Part shown: positions 7,876 to 16,812 of the stretch, in pieces | Position numbering within the stretch: position 1 is the first letter of the stretch | Layout of the letters: each line of letters begins with the position of its first letter | Source: Secundilactobacillus collinoides DSM 20515 = JCM 1123 | Lineage (GTDB): Bacteria; Bacillota; Bacilli; Lactobacillales; Lactobacillaceae | DNA length: 64,000 bases | Assembly: GCF_001435975.1 (NCBI RefSeq) | Contig: NZ_AYYR01000044.1 | Location: 1 to 64,000 of the forward strand | Direction of reading: 5' to 3' | The notes under the pieces: model-generated | Told to the model about the DNA's origin: nothing | The model's input: the letters and a program-made list of their open reading frames with translations, nothing else | Database searches by the model: none | Translations under genes and position numbers: made by a program

Positions 7876-9693
7876 TTGGCAGATGTAAAACAATTACCGA
7901 CACGCGATGAAGTCGATCCCGAATTAACCTGGGATCTGACACCTATATACCAAACAACAGCTGACTTTGAGAGTGATTTTAAGGCTGTGCAGGATGCCAT
8001 TCCTGAGCTTGAACAATTACGCGGCACACTAGCCGGTGGTGCCGACAACTTGTTACATGCAATTACCGCCATATTAGCCGTTATTCGACGAGCCGAGAAG
8101 GTCTATGTGTACGCATCTTTAAAACATGATGAAGATACAGGCAATGCCGAAAATCAAGCGTTGAGCGGGCGAACTCAGACACTCTTTACTACGCTGGAAA
8201 GTGCCATCGCTTGGTTTGACCCGGAATTATTGGCCCTCGATCCTGATAAATTAACAGCAATGATTACAGAAAATCCCGAGCTTGCAAATTACAAGCACTA
8301 CATTGACACGATTACTGATCAACGCGAACATGTGCTGGCACCCAGCGAAGAAAAACTGTTAGCTCAAGCTGGTGATGCACTGGGAGCGGCCAGCAATACC
8401 TTTGGTGTGTTAAACGATGCTGACCTGGAATTTCCTGTCGTTGAAGATAATGACGGACAGGCAGTTCAATTGTCCCAAGGCGTTTATGATCAGTTGATTC
8501 AATCCACCAAACCAGAGGTGCGTCAAATGGCCTTTAAACAGCTCTATGCGGTTTACCATCAATTTCGCCATACGTTGGCTTCAACACTGGCGGGCAACGT
8601 TAAAACGCATAATTTTAACGCTCAGGTGCGCCATTATTCAGATGCGCGGCAGGCTGCGTTGAGCGGCAACCACATTCCTGTCAGTGTTTACGATGCCCTG
8701 GTTAAGGCGGTAAATGCACATTTGCCGTTGCTGCACCGTTACGTTGCCCTGCGAAAGAAGATTTTGGGACTGTCTGAATTGCACATGTATGACCTATATA
8801 CACCAATCACTGGTGAACCAAAACTGTCGTACACTTACGCGCAGGCACGCGATGAGGCGGTGAAGGCATTATCGGTTATGGGACCGGATTATTTGGGCAA
8901 CGTGAAGACAGCGTTTAGTTCGCGGTGGATCGACGTTGTTGAAAATCAGGGCAAGCGCTCCGGCGGCTACTCTTCAGGTATGTACGACACCGCGCCTTAC
9001 ATCTTGTTGAACTGGCAGGACAATCTCGAGAGCCTGTACACGCTGGTCCACGAGATGGGACACACCATGCACAGTTACTACAGCAGTCATAACCAGCCAT
9101 ACCAGTACGGCGACTATTCGATTTTTGTTGCTGAAATTGCTTCTACGACCAACGAAACGCTGCTCACGGATTATCTGTTAAAAACATACGATGATCCGCA
9201 AGTACAGGCGTTTGTGCTGAATCACTATCTGGATGGGTTTAAGGGAACCGTGTTCCGCCAGACACAGTTTGCTGAGTTTGAACAGTTCATTCACGAAGAG
9301 GACGCTGCCGGTCATCCACTGACAGCGGATCATTTGAGTGACCACTACCTCAAACTGAACCAACGTTACTATGGTGAGGCGGTTATTTCGGATCCTGAAA
9401 TTGCGGATGAGTGGTCGCGAATCCCGCACTTCTATTACAACTACTACGTTTATCAGTACGCGACCGGGTTTGCAGCTGCTAACACCTTGGCTGACCGAAT
9501 TTTGAGCGGTGACACGAGCAAACGTGACGCCTATTTGACTTATCTGAAGTCAGGGAGTTCCGATTATCCAATCGAAGTCATGAAAAAGGCCGGCGTTGAC
9601 ATGTCCCAAACGGCTTATCTGGACCAGGCATTTGATCAATTTGAAAAGCGGCTGGATCAATTTGAAGCCTTGATTAATACACTTAATAAATAA
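7876..9693 (+). CDS. pepF: Oligoendopeptidase F
   Basis: This is an M3B-family zinc metallopeptidase of 605 residues that cleaves short peptides in the cytoplasm. The active-site motif HEMGH is at about residues 390-394, followed by the downstream glutamate segment (FVAEIASTTNE). The start is a TTG at 7876, behind AAGGAGG. It lies between coiA and the oppositely oriented spxH. Peptide use in lactic acid bacteria is the usual role; a proposed role in protein secretion in Bacillus is less certain. Confidence 0.95.
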   Translation: MADVKQLPTRDEVDPELTWDLTPIYQTTADFESDFKAVQDAIPELEQLRGTLAGGADNLLHAITAILAVIRRAEKVYVYASLKHDEDTGNAENQALSGRTQTLFTTLESAIAWFDPELLALDPDKLTAMITENPELANYKHYIDTITDQREHVLAPSEEKLLAQAGDALGAASNTFGVLNDADLEFPVVEDNDGQAVQLSQGVYDQLIQSTKPEVRQMAFKQLYAVYHQFRHTLASTLAGNVKTHNFNAQVRHYSDARQAALSGNHIPVSVYDALVKAVNAHLPLLHRYVALRKKILGLSELHMYDLYTPITGEPKLSYTYAQARDEAVKALSVMGPDYLGNVKTAFSSRWIDVVENQGKRSGGYSSGMYDTAPYILLNWQDNLESLYTLVHEMGHTMHSYYSSHNQPYQYGDYSIFVAEIASTTNETLLTDYLLKTYDDPQVQAFVLNHYLDGFKGTVFRQTQFAEFEQFIHEEDAAGHPLTADHLSDHYLKLNQRYYGEAVISDPEIADEWSRIPHFYYNYYVYQYATGFAAANTLADRILSGDTSKRDAYLTYLKSGSSDYPIEVMKKAGVDMSQTAYLDQAFDQFEKRLDQFEALINTLNK

Positions 9694-9702
9694 TGCTCAT
9701 AT

Positions 9703-9764
9703 CAATAAACGTCATCATCTCCAGAGCGGTTTTTGTCCTCTGAAACGATGGTGACGTTTTATTG
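9703..9764 (+). terminator. Terminator after pepF
   Basis: Arms AATAAACGTCA-CATC and GATG-GTGACGTTTTATT form an imperfect long stem with an inner TCCAGAG/CTCTGA stem, 10 nt after the pepF stop. Confidence 0.65.
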
Positions 9765-9821
9765 CGGTCTGCGTGATGCCCAGATTACAGGATTGCAGTT
9801 GATTTGGGCACAGTCATTGAC

Positions 9822-9874
9822 AAAAAAGCACCAGACAAACGGTTGCATTATTGCAATCGCTTGTCTGGTGCTTT
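9822..9874. terminator. Bidirectional terminator, pepF / spxH
   Basis: Arms AAAGCACCAGACAA and TTGTCTGGTGCTTT with an inner GGTTGCA/TGCAATC stem. There is an A-run on the left, so it suits the convergent spxH gene, which ends just to the right. Confidence 0.85.
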
Positions 9875-9891
9875 GGGTACTTAGACGACGT

Positions 9892-10515
9892 TTATAAAAT
9901 ATGAAAAGTCGGGTGGTCTTCTTGTTTTTGCTTCGCTAGGGCTTGATTTGCCAGCAAACCTTGGTTTTCGCAGACTTCAAATAACGTCTGATCCGTCACA
10001 TCGTTTAACATGAGGCCATAGTCTGAAACATCAGCGTTATACAAGATTGCTGTTGACGGGGCATCGACTTTCATTTCTGAAGCCAGCCGCTGATCAGCTT
10101 GGAAAGCGCGCTTTGCAATATCTGAGCGCCGGTCTTCACCGAACATATCCACGTCCAGGTGCGTATCATCCGCTAAGCTCATCACCAAGTCATCGCAGTA
10201 ACGCTCATCGTCATTAATCAAAGCATCCTGCAGTGCCATCAAAAATTGACGACCCCGTTTCTTACCCTGAAAAAGGGCAGCCTTATAGTCCAGAATGGCT
10301 TGATAGTGCAGTTGAAAGACCCGGTTTCTCAGGCTCAAATTGTGGCCGTCTTCCTGGTCACATTTCAATTGCTGGTCAATCATTTGCGGCGTGAGCAGCG
10401 GGATAAATTGGTAAGAAATGTGGTCGAATATTTCGTCAGCCAGCTTGAGAATACACTGTTCAGACTTCATACATCGACTCCCTAGTGGGTTTATAAATAA
10501 GTACACTTCTAACAC
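9892..10515 (-). CDS. spxH: DsbA-family adaptor SpxH (YjbH-like)
   Basis: This is a thioredoxin-fold protein of the YjbH/SpxH family, which delivers Spx to ClpXP. The N-terminus (LEVYLFINPL) aligns with the family start, but the first cysteine of the usual CxxC is replaced: the site reads GSRC, leaving one cysteine. I choose a GTG start at 10515, 8 nt from GGAGG; the ATG at 10530 overlaps that site. This gives 207 residues, shorter than the 299-residue B. subtilis YjbH, as is common in lactobacilli. An 8-bp inverted repeat sits just upstream in the leader. Location next to spx and mecA supports the assignment. Confidence 0.8.
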   Translation of the reverse strand: MLEVYLFINPLGSRCMKSEQCILKLADEIFDHISYQFIPLLTPQMIDQQLKCDQEDGHNLSLRNRVFQLHYQAILDYKAALFQGKKRGRQFLMALQDALINDDERYCDDLVMSLADDTHLDVDMFGEDRRSDIAKRAFQADQRLASEMKVDAPSTAILYNADVSDYGLMLNDVTDQTLFEVCENQGLLANQALAKQKQEDHPTFHIL

Positions 10516-10815
10516 ATTAATTTCCTCCATGTTTGGTCGTGGCCTGACACGACCATCGATTCAAAATAATGATAAAGCATTTTGACGGAATTGCAAGTAA
10601 TGGGCTTTATTTTAAACATTTCAAAAAATAATGAATCGCCTGTGCTTGCTTTCATGTCTATAATGATGCAATAAAATCATTGATTCGTAAAGTGATTTGA
10701 ATTAAAGTTTAAGGCGACGTTATTGATTTTAGGTTTGACACATCTATGCTAAAATATAAACTATGTTTGTTTACTATTAAACAAGCGAGTAGTTGAAACT
10801 ATCGAGGTGACCGTG
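10516..10815. other. Divergent spxH / relQ intergenic region
   Basis: About 300 bp without a gene. It holds an inverted repeat TGGTCGTG/CACGACCA (10534-10555) in the spxH leader and a relQ promoter at 10735-10762. The remainder is AT-rich, with nothing else recognised. Confidence 0.7.
10735..10762 (+). promoter_or_regulatory. relQ promoter
   Basis: TTGACA at 10735-10740, a 16-nt spacer and TAAACT at 10757-10762. The same -10 hexamer recurs at the mraZ, ftsA and aldo/keto reductase promoters in this window. Confidence 0.6.
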
Positions 10816-11499
10816 TTGATTGAAAATTGGGATCATTTTCTACTACCTTATACGCAGGCAGTGGATGAACTAAAGATAAAATTAAGGGGTATTCGCAAAC
10901 AATTTCAGAATCAAAATCAACGACCTCCGATTGAATTTGTGACTGGCCGGGTCAAACCCGTTGCCAGCATTCAGGAAAAAATGACACGGCGGCATGTAAC
11001 TGAAGAACGTTTGGAACAGGACATGCAAGACATTGCCGGCCTGCGGATTATGTGTCAGTTTGTTGAGGATATTTATCAGGTTGTGGGTCTGTTGCGGAAA
11101 CGCTCAGATCTGACCATTCTTGAGGAACGTGATTATATCCATAACGAAAAGCCGAGCGGGTACAGGTCGTACCACATTGTTATTGAATATCCCGTTCAGA
11201 TGGTGACTGGGGAGAAAAAAATTTTAGCGGAAATTCAAGTTAGAACATTGGCGATGAATTTCTGGGCCACTATCGAACATTCATTGAATTATAAATATCA
11301 GGGCGCCTTCCCTGAAGAATTGAGCGCGCGGTTACAGCGCGCAGCGGAAGCCGCATTTAAACTCGATACTGAAATGTCCGAAATTCGTGAAGAGATTCAA
11401 GAGGCGCAACACTTGTTTTCATATGGCAAGCGCCCGGATCAGGGGGACAACGAAACGTCATCTCAGCAAACGGATCGTGAAAAGGATGATAACTCTTGA
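10816..11499 (+). CDS. relQ: Small alarmone synthetase RelQ (GTP pyrophosphokinase)
   Basis: This is a single-domain (p)ppGpp synthetase of about 227 residues, without hydrolase or TGS domains. The conserved blocks PIEFVTGRVKPVASI (about residues 37-51), QDIAGLRIMC (about 71-80), KPSGYRSYH (about 112-120) and EIQVRT (about 138-143) form the synthetase site. Start choice is uncertain: TTG at 10816 gives the family-like N-terminus MIENW with 8 nt from GAGG; GTG at 10813 and GTG at 10807 are alternatives. It overlaps nadK by 4 bp, so relQ-nadK-rluD is one operon. Confidence 0.93.
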   Translation: MIENWDHFLLPYTQAVDELKIKLRGIRKQFQNQNQRPPIEFVTGRVKPVASIQEKMTRRHVTEERLEQDMQDIAGLRIMCQFVEDIYQVVGLLRKRSDLTILEERDYIHNEKPSGYRSYHIVIEYPVQMVTGEKKILAEIQVRTLAMNFWATIEHSLNYKYQGAFPEELSARLQRAAEAAFKLDTEMSEIREEIQEAQHLFSYGKRPDQGDNETSSQQTDREKDDNS

Positions 11500-12299
11500 A
11501 AATAGCAATTTTTAGTAATGAAGGGCCTGCTTCAAAAAAGGTGGCGGATGCGTTACGGGCTAAGACCAATGCCGAAAAACTGACCATTGATGACGCTCAC
11601 CCGGATATCGTTATCACAGTTGGCGGCGATGGCACACTGCTGATGGCGTTTCACCACTATCAGGATCAGCTGGCCAATATTCGGTTTGTCGGTATTCATA
11701 CTGGTCATCTTGGCTTTTATACCGATTGGCGCGACTATGAAGTGGACCAGCTAATTGATAGTCTGGCAAATGATAATGGACAATCTGTCACTTATCCGCT
11801 TTTGGATATTGGCGTTGAGTACCAAAACGGCTCGTATGAAAAGTTGCTAGCACTGAATGAGTCAACGCTAAAACGGGCAATGGGTACCATGCAGGCCAAT
11901 GTTTATATTAAGGATAAACTGTTTGAACTTTTTCGTGGCGATGGCCTGTGCGTGTCAACGCCAACTGGGTCCACTGCCTACAATAAATCAGCTGGCGGTG
12001 CTGTTTTAAGCTCGGAACTGGAAGCCATTCAAATGTCAGAGATTGCTTCCATTAACAACCGCGTGTTCCGGACGCTGGGCTCACCATTAATTATTTCGCC
12101 GAGCGAATGGGTGCGCGTTGAACCTGTTGAAAAGGGTGAAATGCTGCTGACCTGCGATACGGAGTTGGTCAGCAATCAAGAAGTAAAAGCCATTACGTAC
12201 CGTATTTCCAAACAGAAGATCGCGTTTGCACAATACCGGCATACCCAGTTTTGGCAACGCGTCTCAGAATCGTTTATCGGGGTCAAACCGAATGACTGA
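11496..12299 (+). CDS. nadK: NAD kinase
   Basis: This enzyme phosphorylates NAD to NADP. The nucleotide-binding motif GGDGTLL is at about residues 43-49, with LNES (about 121) and TPTGSTAYNKSAGG (about 152-165) forming the rest of the active site. Length (267 residues) is usual for Gram-positive NadK. The start is a TTG that overlaps the relQ stop (TTGA), so translation is coupled. The 3' end overlaps rluD by 8 bp. Confidence 0.95.
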   Translation: MKIAIFSNEGPASKKVADALRAKTNAEKLTIDDAHPDIVITVGGDGTLLMAFHHYQDQLANIRFVGIHTGHLGFYTDWRDYEVDQLIDSLANDNGQSVTYPLLDIGVEYQNGSYEKLLALNESTLKRAMGTMQANVYIKDKLFELFRGDGLCVSTPTGSTAYNKSAGGAVLSSELEAIQMSEIASINNRVFRTLGSPLIISPSEWVRVEPVEKGEMLLTCDTELVSNQEVKAITYRISKQKIAFAQYRHTQFWQRVSESFIGVKPND

Positions 12300-13191
12300 A
12301 TTTTCCTGGCAATATACGAAAACGACGCCAATTCACGTGCGGACTTTTATGCGCCAAAACGGTATCAGCCGTACGTTGTTAAAACAGATCAAGTTTCAGG
12401 GCGGCCAGATCATGGTTAACAGCGAAGCACGCCGCGTGAACACCATGATGGCCGCTGGTGATGTACTGACGGTCGTCTTACCGCCTGAAATCGGCAGTGA
12501 CCGGATCGTTGCATCGGCCACACCGCTCGATATCTTGTACGAAGACGCGCACTTCTTGGTGGTCAACAAGCCAGCAAAAGTGGCCTCGGTGCCGTCCCAT
12601 CTGTATCCGGATGATGCGCTGGTTAACCGGGTCAAAGGCTATCTTGTGCGCACACATGCACCTAATCAGGTCACGCATATTGTGACGCGGTTGGATCGAG
12701 AGACCAGCGGCGTGGTTCTTTTTGCTAAGCACCATTTTGCGCACACTGTTTTGGATACTCAGCTGAAACAGCATCAAATCAAAAAAACGTATGTCTGCGT
12801 CATCAAGGGTCAGCTGCCGGAAAATCATGGCCTAGTTGATGCACCGATTGGCCGTGAACCCGGTTCGTTTATCAAGCGCGCTGTCCGTTCTGATGGTCGA
12901 CCGGCTCTGACAGAATATTGGCAGATCAAGCGGATGCCACAAGCAAGCTTATTGCGCGTTCAGCTTCACACCGGCCGGACACACCAGATTCGGGTACACC
13001 TAACCAGTTTGGGACACCCGCTGTTAGGGGATTTTTTATATGGACAGCAGACGAATCCGTGGATTCACCGTCAGGCGTTGCACTGTGCTCGAGTCAGCTT
13101 CTATAATCCGTTTGTACAACAGCAGGTGACCTGTTACGCGCCCTTGCCACAGGATCTCGCAGATTTAATTACCCATGAAGCAGCATTGTGA
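12292..13191 (+). CDS. RluD-family 23S rRNA pseudouridine synthase
   Basis: This is a pseudouridine synthase of 299 residues with an N-terminal S4-like RNA-binding region (about residues 14-75) and the catalytic block RLDRETSG (about 131-138), whose Asp is the nucleophile. HTGRTHQIRVH (about 225-235) is the conserved downstream motif. The ATG at 12292 overlaps the nadK stop. The order relQ-nadK-rluD is conserved in Firmicutes. Exact target uridines cannot be read from sequence. Confidence 0.92.
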   Translation: MTEFSWQYTKTTPIHVRTFMRQNGISRTLLKQIKFQGGQIMVNSEARRVNTMMAAGDVLTVVLPPEIGSDRIVASATPLDILYEDAHFLVVNKPAKVASVPSHLYPDDALVNRVKGYLVRTHAPNQVTHIVTRLDRETSGVVLFAKHHFAHTVLDTQLKQHQIKKTYVCVIKGQLPENHGLVDAPIGREPGSFIKRAVRSDGRPALTEYWQIKRMPQASLLRVQLHTGRTHQIRVHLTSLGHPLLGDFLYGQQTNPWIHRQALHCARVSFYNPFVQQQVTCYAPLPQDLADLITHEAAL

Positions 13192-13235
13192 TCATGAAAA
13201 TTAAATAATTGGTTATCATTAAATTGTGTCAAATG

Positions 13236-13279
13236 AAAAACATCTGTCTGGCAATCATGTCATTTCAGATGCTTTTTTT
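13236..13279 (+). terminator. Terminator after the relQ-nadK-rluD operon
   Basis: AAACATCTG and CAGATGCTTTTTTT form a short stem with a long loop, followed by a seven-T run. Confidence 0.65.
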
Positions 13280-13369
13280 GTTCGACATTGTCGTTCTGGG
13301 GCTTACATGGCTGTCAATAATTACCGAAAACATGTAACTTAATAAATAGTTGAGCCATTTAACAGTTAA

Positions 13370-13401
13370 TCGTTGCGCTTTCATTTGTGATTTTGTACAC
13401 T
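13370..13401 (+). promoter_or_regulatory. Dehydrogenase promoter with overlapping cre-like site
   Basis: TTGCGC (13373-13378), a 17-nt spacer and TACACT (13396-13401) form the promoter. On the minus strand, TGAAAGCGCAACGA (13370-13383) matches 12 of 14 positions of the CcpA cre consensus and covers the -35, so catabolite repression is plausible. Confidence 0.6.
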
Positions 13402-13448
13402 AGTGTTGTAGTCAGTTACTTCAGTCAGCAATTTGGGAGGCCTTTTGA

Positions 13449-14519
13449 ATGAAAGCTGTACGAATCTATGGTGAAAAGGATATTCGAGTTGAAGATGTGA
13501 CAATTGATGACCCAAAGGACGATAAAGTCCAAGTTCGGGTTAAATATTGCGGGATTTGCGGCAGTGATTTGCACGCTTATCTGGAAGGATGGGGGTTGCC
13601 AACCCAACCGCATCCAATCACCGGCAAGACTGTTCCTATTACGCTTGGCCATGAATTTTCGGGTGAAGTGGTGAAGGTCGGAAAAGACGTTGACACCCTC
13701 AAAATCGGTGATAACGTTGCCATCGAACCGTTAATTGCCTGCGGCGAGTGTGAAAACTGCCGGAAGGGTGATTATAACTTCTGTAACAAAGCGGTGGCGG
13801 CCGATGGTGCCGGGAACTTCCTAGGTTTTTCACAAGACGGCGGTTTCGCCGAATTTGCCAACGTTCAGGGCGTATTTGCTCACAAGCTGCCTGAAGGTAT
13901 GGATCCCGAATTAGGAGCCGTTGCTGAACCAACAGCCGTGGTTTACGAAGCGGTGAAGCGTTCCGGGTTGCGTGAAGGTCAAAACGTGGCGGTTATGGGT
14001 GCCGGGCCAATTGGGCTCCTGATGGCCTTACTCGCTAAGATCAGCGGTGCTAACCATGTGTACATTGTCGATGTTTCCGAAGTACGGTTAAACAAGGCTA
14101 AGGAACTGGGCATTGAAAATACCATCAACCCAAACGAAGCTGACGTTAACGATGTGATTCGTAAAGACCTGCCTAATGGCGTGGACATTACTTTTGAATG
14201 TGCGGGCGTTCAGGCTACCTTTAACACAGCACTCAAGGTCACTAAACGGACCGGGGTTCTTCAAGTCGTTGCATTGTTTGGCAAGGACGTTTCGATGAAT
14301 ATGACGGATGATGTCATCATGCAGGGTATTAATATCACAACAACTCTGTGCTACAACAACAGCTTCCCTGCAGTACTGGGAATCATCAACAACCACCCAG
14401 AGACATTCCGGAAGATCATCACTAAGGAAATTGGTCTTGATCAAGCCGTGGATGAGGGCATCAAAGCACTGGCAGAAGATAAATCGCAAGTGAAAATTTT
14501 GGTGTCACCAGATCTGTAG
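13449..14519 (+). CDS. Zinc-dependent 2,3-butanediol dehydrogenase-type alcohol dehydrogenase
   Basis: This is a medium-chain dehydrogenase of 356 residues. The catalytic zinc ligands are Cys37 (CGICGSD), His70 (GHE) and a downstream Glu; the structural zinc cysteines are in the CGECENCRKGDYNFC block (about residues 98-112). The cofactor fold motif GAGPIG is at about 182-187. The overall pattern fits (R,R)-butanediol dehydrogenase/sorbitol dehydrogenase relatives; acetoin reduction and NADH recycling is the likely role. It is a one-gene unit with its own promoter and a strong downstream terminator. Confidence 0.85.
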   Translation: MKAVRIYGEKDIRVEDVTIDDPKDDKVQVRVKYCGICGSDLHAYLEGWGLPTQPHPITGKTVPITLGHEFSGEVVKVGKDVDTLKIGDNVAIEPLIACGECENCRKGDYNFCNKAVAADGAGNFLGFSQDGGFAEFANVQGVFAHKLPEGMDPELGAVAEPTAVVYEAVKRSGLREGQNVAVMGAGPIGLLMALLAKISGANHVYIVDVSEVRLNKAKELGIENTINPNEADVNDVIRKDLPNGVDITFECAGVQATFNTALKVTKRTGVLQVVALFGKDVSMNMTDDVIMQGINITTTLCYNNSFPAVLGIINNHPETFRKIITKEIGLDQAVDEGIKALAEDKSQVKILVSPDL

Positions 14520-14878
14520 GCCAGAGAGTGGCGTAAGGCGTTTTGAGGCTCCTGCGTAATTCGTTTCGGTACGGCTGTCTAAAAGCACGTCGCAATGACT
14601 ACAAAGATGGCTGTACCCCCAAAAAGGCTTATAAAAACAACAGTTTGTCTGGTCGTAGAAAACGGGCGACTAAAACAAAAGCGTTTGTGTTTCAAGAAAA
14701 AGGCACCTCAGACTAAAACTCATTCCGAATTTTAGTCTGAGGTGCCTTTTATCATTGGAAGCGGTTATTTGGGTTAGGTGATCCGGACGTGTTAAAAGGC
14801 TCGTTCCAGTACATTTTAGAAAGAATAAGGGACTGTTGGCCCAGCCGTTACTTCCTACAAAAAAACGTTGAAAAAGGG
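14520..14878. other. Intergenic region between dehydrogenase and cutC
   Basis: About 360 bp between convergent genes. It holds the terminator at 14698-14750. Positions 14524-14570 weakly resemble the reversed right arm of the palindromic element described at 28.9 and 53.9 kb (shared GTGG, AAGGCG, GAGG and TAA blocks), perhaps a decayed copy. Nothing else is recognised. Confidence 0.4.
14698..14750. terminator. Bidirectional terminator, dehydrogenase / cutC
   Basis: A perfect 21-bp stem (core GGCACCTCAGACTAAA), loop 11 nt, with A-run on the left and T-run on the right. Confidence 0.95.
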
Positions 14879-15475
14879 TTAACCTAAAACACCTAAATTT
14901 AAATGATGCTGTGCTGTAAACGCGCTCAGTTTTTTACTGTCTTTGCTGACGGGCACTGGAATCAGCTGTTGTGCAGAGGCTTTACTGATGAAGCCTGCCC
15001 AGTCGTCCTGATCCTTTGTATCAAGGTCAAACAAGACATGCTCAACGCCGCTATCTGCCAACTGCGAGAACGTCTGGAAATCTGGTGTGCTGACCGAGGC
15101 CCAAATAGCTGCCAAAGTAATGGTCATACCGCCTGCAGCAGCGATGAGGTTGGCCATGGCTTCGGCGTCGATTTCGTGGTTGGCGGTGGTGGCCGCAAAA
15201 ATCACTTCATCGGCGCCAAGTTGCTGGGCTTCTAACAGGTCGGCTTCCATGATCTTCAACTCAGTATCCGTGTACGTATAATCACCCTGACGCGGTTTAA
15301 TGATAAAGGTGATACTGCCATCGTGGTCGTGAACGTAAAGGGTGCTTTCAGCCATGACGCCCTTGCTGGGGGTGGTTCCGCCAGCGGTTAAGTTGTCCGC
15401 AATGATCACCCGCTGATGGTCAGTGATTATTTCCGGCAATGTTGTGTAATTTTCGATTATTGGAACTTCAATCAT
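14879..15475 (-). CDS. cutC: CutC-like copper homeostasis protein
   Basis: This is a CutC-family TIM-barrel protein of 198 residues. Matching blocks are GGTTPSKGVM (about residues 32-41) and IIKPRQGDYTYTDTEL (about 57-72), which align with GGLTPSLGVL and IIRPRGGDFCYSD of E. coli CutC. The ATG at 15475 is 7 nt from AGGAGG. It is shorter than E. coli CutC (248). The copper link comes from early E. coli genetics and is not firmly established biochemically. It is divergent from a permease gene and 11 kb from copB. Confidence 0.8.
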   Translation of the reverse strand: MIEVPIIENYTTLPEIITDHQRVIIADNLTAGGTTPSKGVMAESTLYVHDHDGSITFIIKPRQGDYTYTDTELKIMEADLLEAQQLGADEVIFAATTANHEIDAEAMANLIAAAGGMTITLAAIWASVSTPDFQTFSQLADSGVEHVLFDLDTKDQDDWAGFISKASAQQLIPVPVSKDSKKLSAFTAQHHLNLGVLG

Positions 15476-15535
15476 GATGGTGCCTCCTATTTTTATGCTA
15501 AAATGATTATAGCAAGTTTTTGGGGAGGGTGTGCG

Positions 15536-16735
15536 ATGAAACAATCTCGGCAGCCAGTTCGAAGTTGGTTTTCAAACTGGTTCTTAAACAATAAAGCAGT
15601 GGTGTCGCTGATTATTTTACTGTTGATTCTGCTCAATTTATTTATGCTGAGTAAATTACCTTGGCTTTGGTCACCATTAAAGGGCGTTGCCACACTGCTG
15701 GGTATCCCAATAATGATTGCTGGGGTTGGGTATTACTTGTTAAACCCGCTAGTGGATCGGTTGGAAAACCAGTTTCACGTGAATCGGCTGATTACGATTG
15801 CCGTCGTTTTTATTTTAATTCTGGGACTGATTATCTGGGGTGTCGTGACGCTCATTCCCATCGTTCAGGCACAAGTGGTGAGTCTGCTGGCTAATTGGCC
15901 GCGGTACTGGTCTCACCTGGAAGATTTTTTGACGCAGTGGGTGCCGGGATTGCCTTTTGAAGCCTTACATAAACAACTCACGAATTTTAACGATGAAATT
16001 GCTAACGTGCTCAAGGGTCGCGGTTCAACGCTTGTGTCCACCTCGCTGACGTCGATCGCAGGGGTGGTGTCACGGGTCTCCACCGCATTGATTGCGGTGA
16101 TCACCGCACCCTTTATCCTGTTTTATCTGCTCAAAGACGGACATCAGTTGCCAAAGTATTTAACCCATTTCGTACCGTTTCGCAAGCGTGCCTCGGTGCT
16201 GCGGGTATTAACGAACATGAATCGCCAAGTCAGCAACTATATTCGTGGTCAGCTGACCGTTGCTTTTTTTGTTGGTGCCATGTTTGCGTTCGGTTACTGG
16301 GTTATTGGGCTAAAATTTGCCTTGTTACTGGGAATCGTTTCTGGTATCTTAAATTTGATCCCATACTTAGGGTCATTTTTGGCGATGGTGCCGGCCATTA
16401 CCGTTGGCGCGTTCGTTTCTCCGCTGATGCTGGTGAAAGTTCTCATCGTGTTTGTGATTGAACAGACCCTCGAAGGCCGGGTGATTTCACCGCTGGTTTT
16501 GGGCAATACGCTGGCGATTCACCCAGTGACTATCATTTTTATCCTGCTGGCTGCCGGGAAATTGTTTGGGATTGCCGGTGTCATATTGGGCATTCCGGGC
16601 TACGCGGTGATTAAAGTCATCGTTAATGAGTGGTTTGACTGGTACCGGCAACATTCTGACTTTGATGCCGGGGATCCAGACAGCTCGCCGTCAGAAAAGC
16701 AGGACGTTCATTCACAAGTGCCGCCTGGAAAATAG
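15536..16735 (+). CDS. AI-2E family transporter (PerM/YdbI-like permease)
   Basis: This membrane protein has 399 residues and about seven to eight predicted transmembrane segments. A pair near the N-terminus is followed by a hydrophilic stretch (about residues 115-165) and a C-terminal cluster with the family block LLGIVSGILNLIPYLGSFLA. The family was named for autoinducer-2 export, but many members have other roles such as sodium/proton exchange, so the substrate is unknown. The ATG at 15536 is 6 nt from GGAGGG. It shares a 60-bp divergent region with cutC. Confidence 0.8.
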   Translation: MKQSRQPVRSWFSNWFLNNKAVVSLIILLLILLNLFMLSKLPWLWSPLKGVATLLGIPIMIAGVGYYLLNPLVDRLENQFHVNRLITIAVVFILILGLIIWGVVTLIPIVQAQVVSLLANWPRYWSHLEDFLTQWVPGLPFEALHKQLTNFNDEIANVLKGRGSTLVSTSLTSIAGVVSRVSTALIAVITAPFILFYLLKDGHQLPKYLTHFVPFRKRASVLRVLTNMNRQVSNYIRGQLTVAFFVGAMFAFGYWVIGLKFALLLGIVSGILNLIPYLGSFLAMVPAITVGAFVSPLMLVKVLIVFVIEQTLEGRVISPLVLGNTLAIHPVTIIFILLAAGKLFGIAGVILGIPGYAVIKVIVNEWFDWYRQHSDFDAGDPDSSPSEKQDVHSQVPPGK

Positions 16736-16778
16736 TCGGAGGTCTTAATGAAACCTTCATCAAACTTTAAAAGAAAAC

Positions 16779-16807
16779 TTGCATATTTTACAAATCCATG
16801 TTAAATT
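16779..16807 (+). promoter_or_regulatory. Putative small-RNA promoter upstream of trmL
   Basis: TTGCAT (16779-16784), a 17-nt spacer and TAAATT (16802-16807). It would start an RNA near 16814. Confidence 0.45.
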
Positions 16808-16812
16808 ACTGG

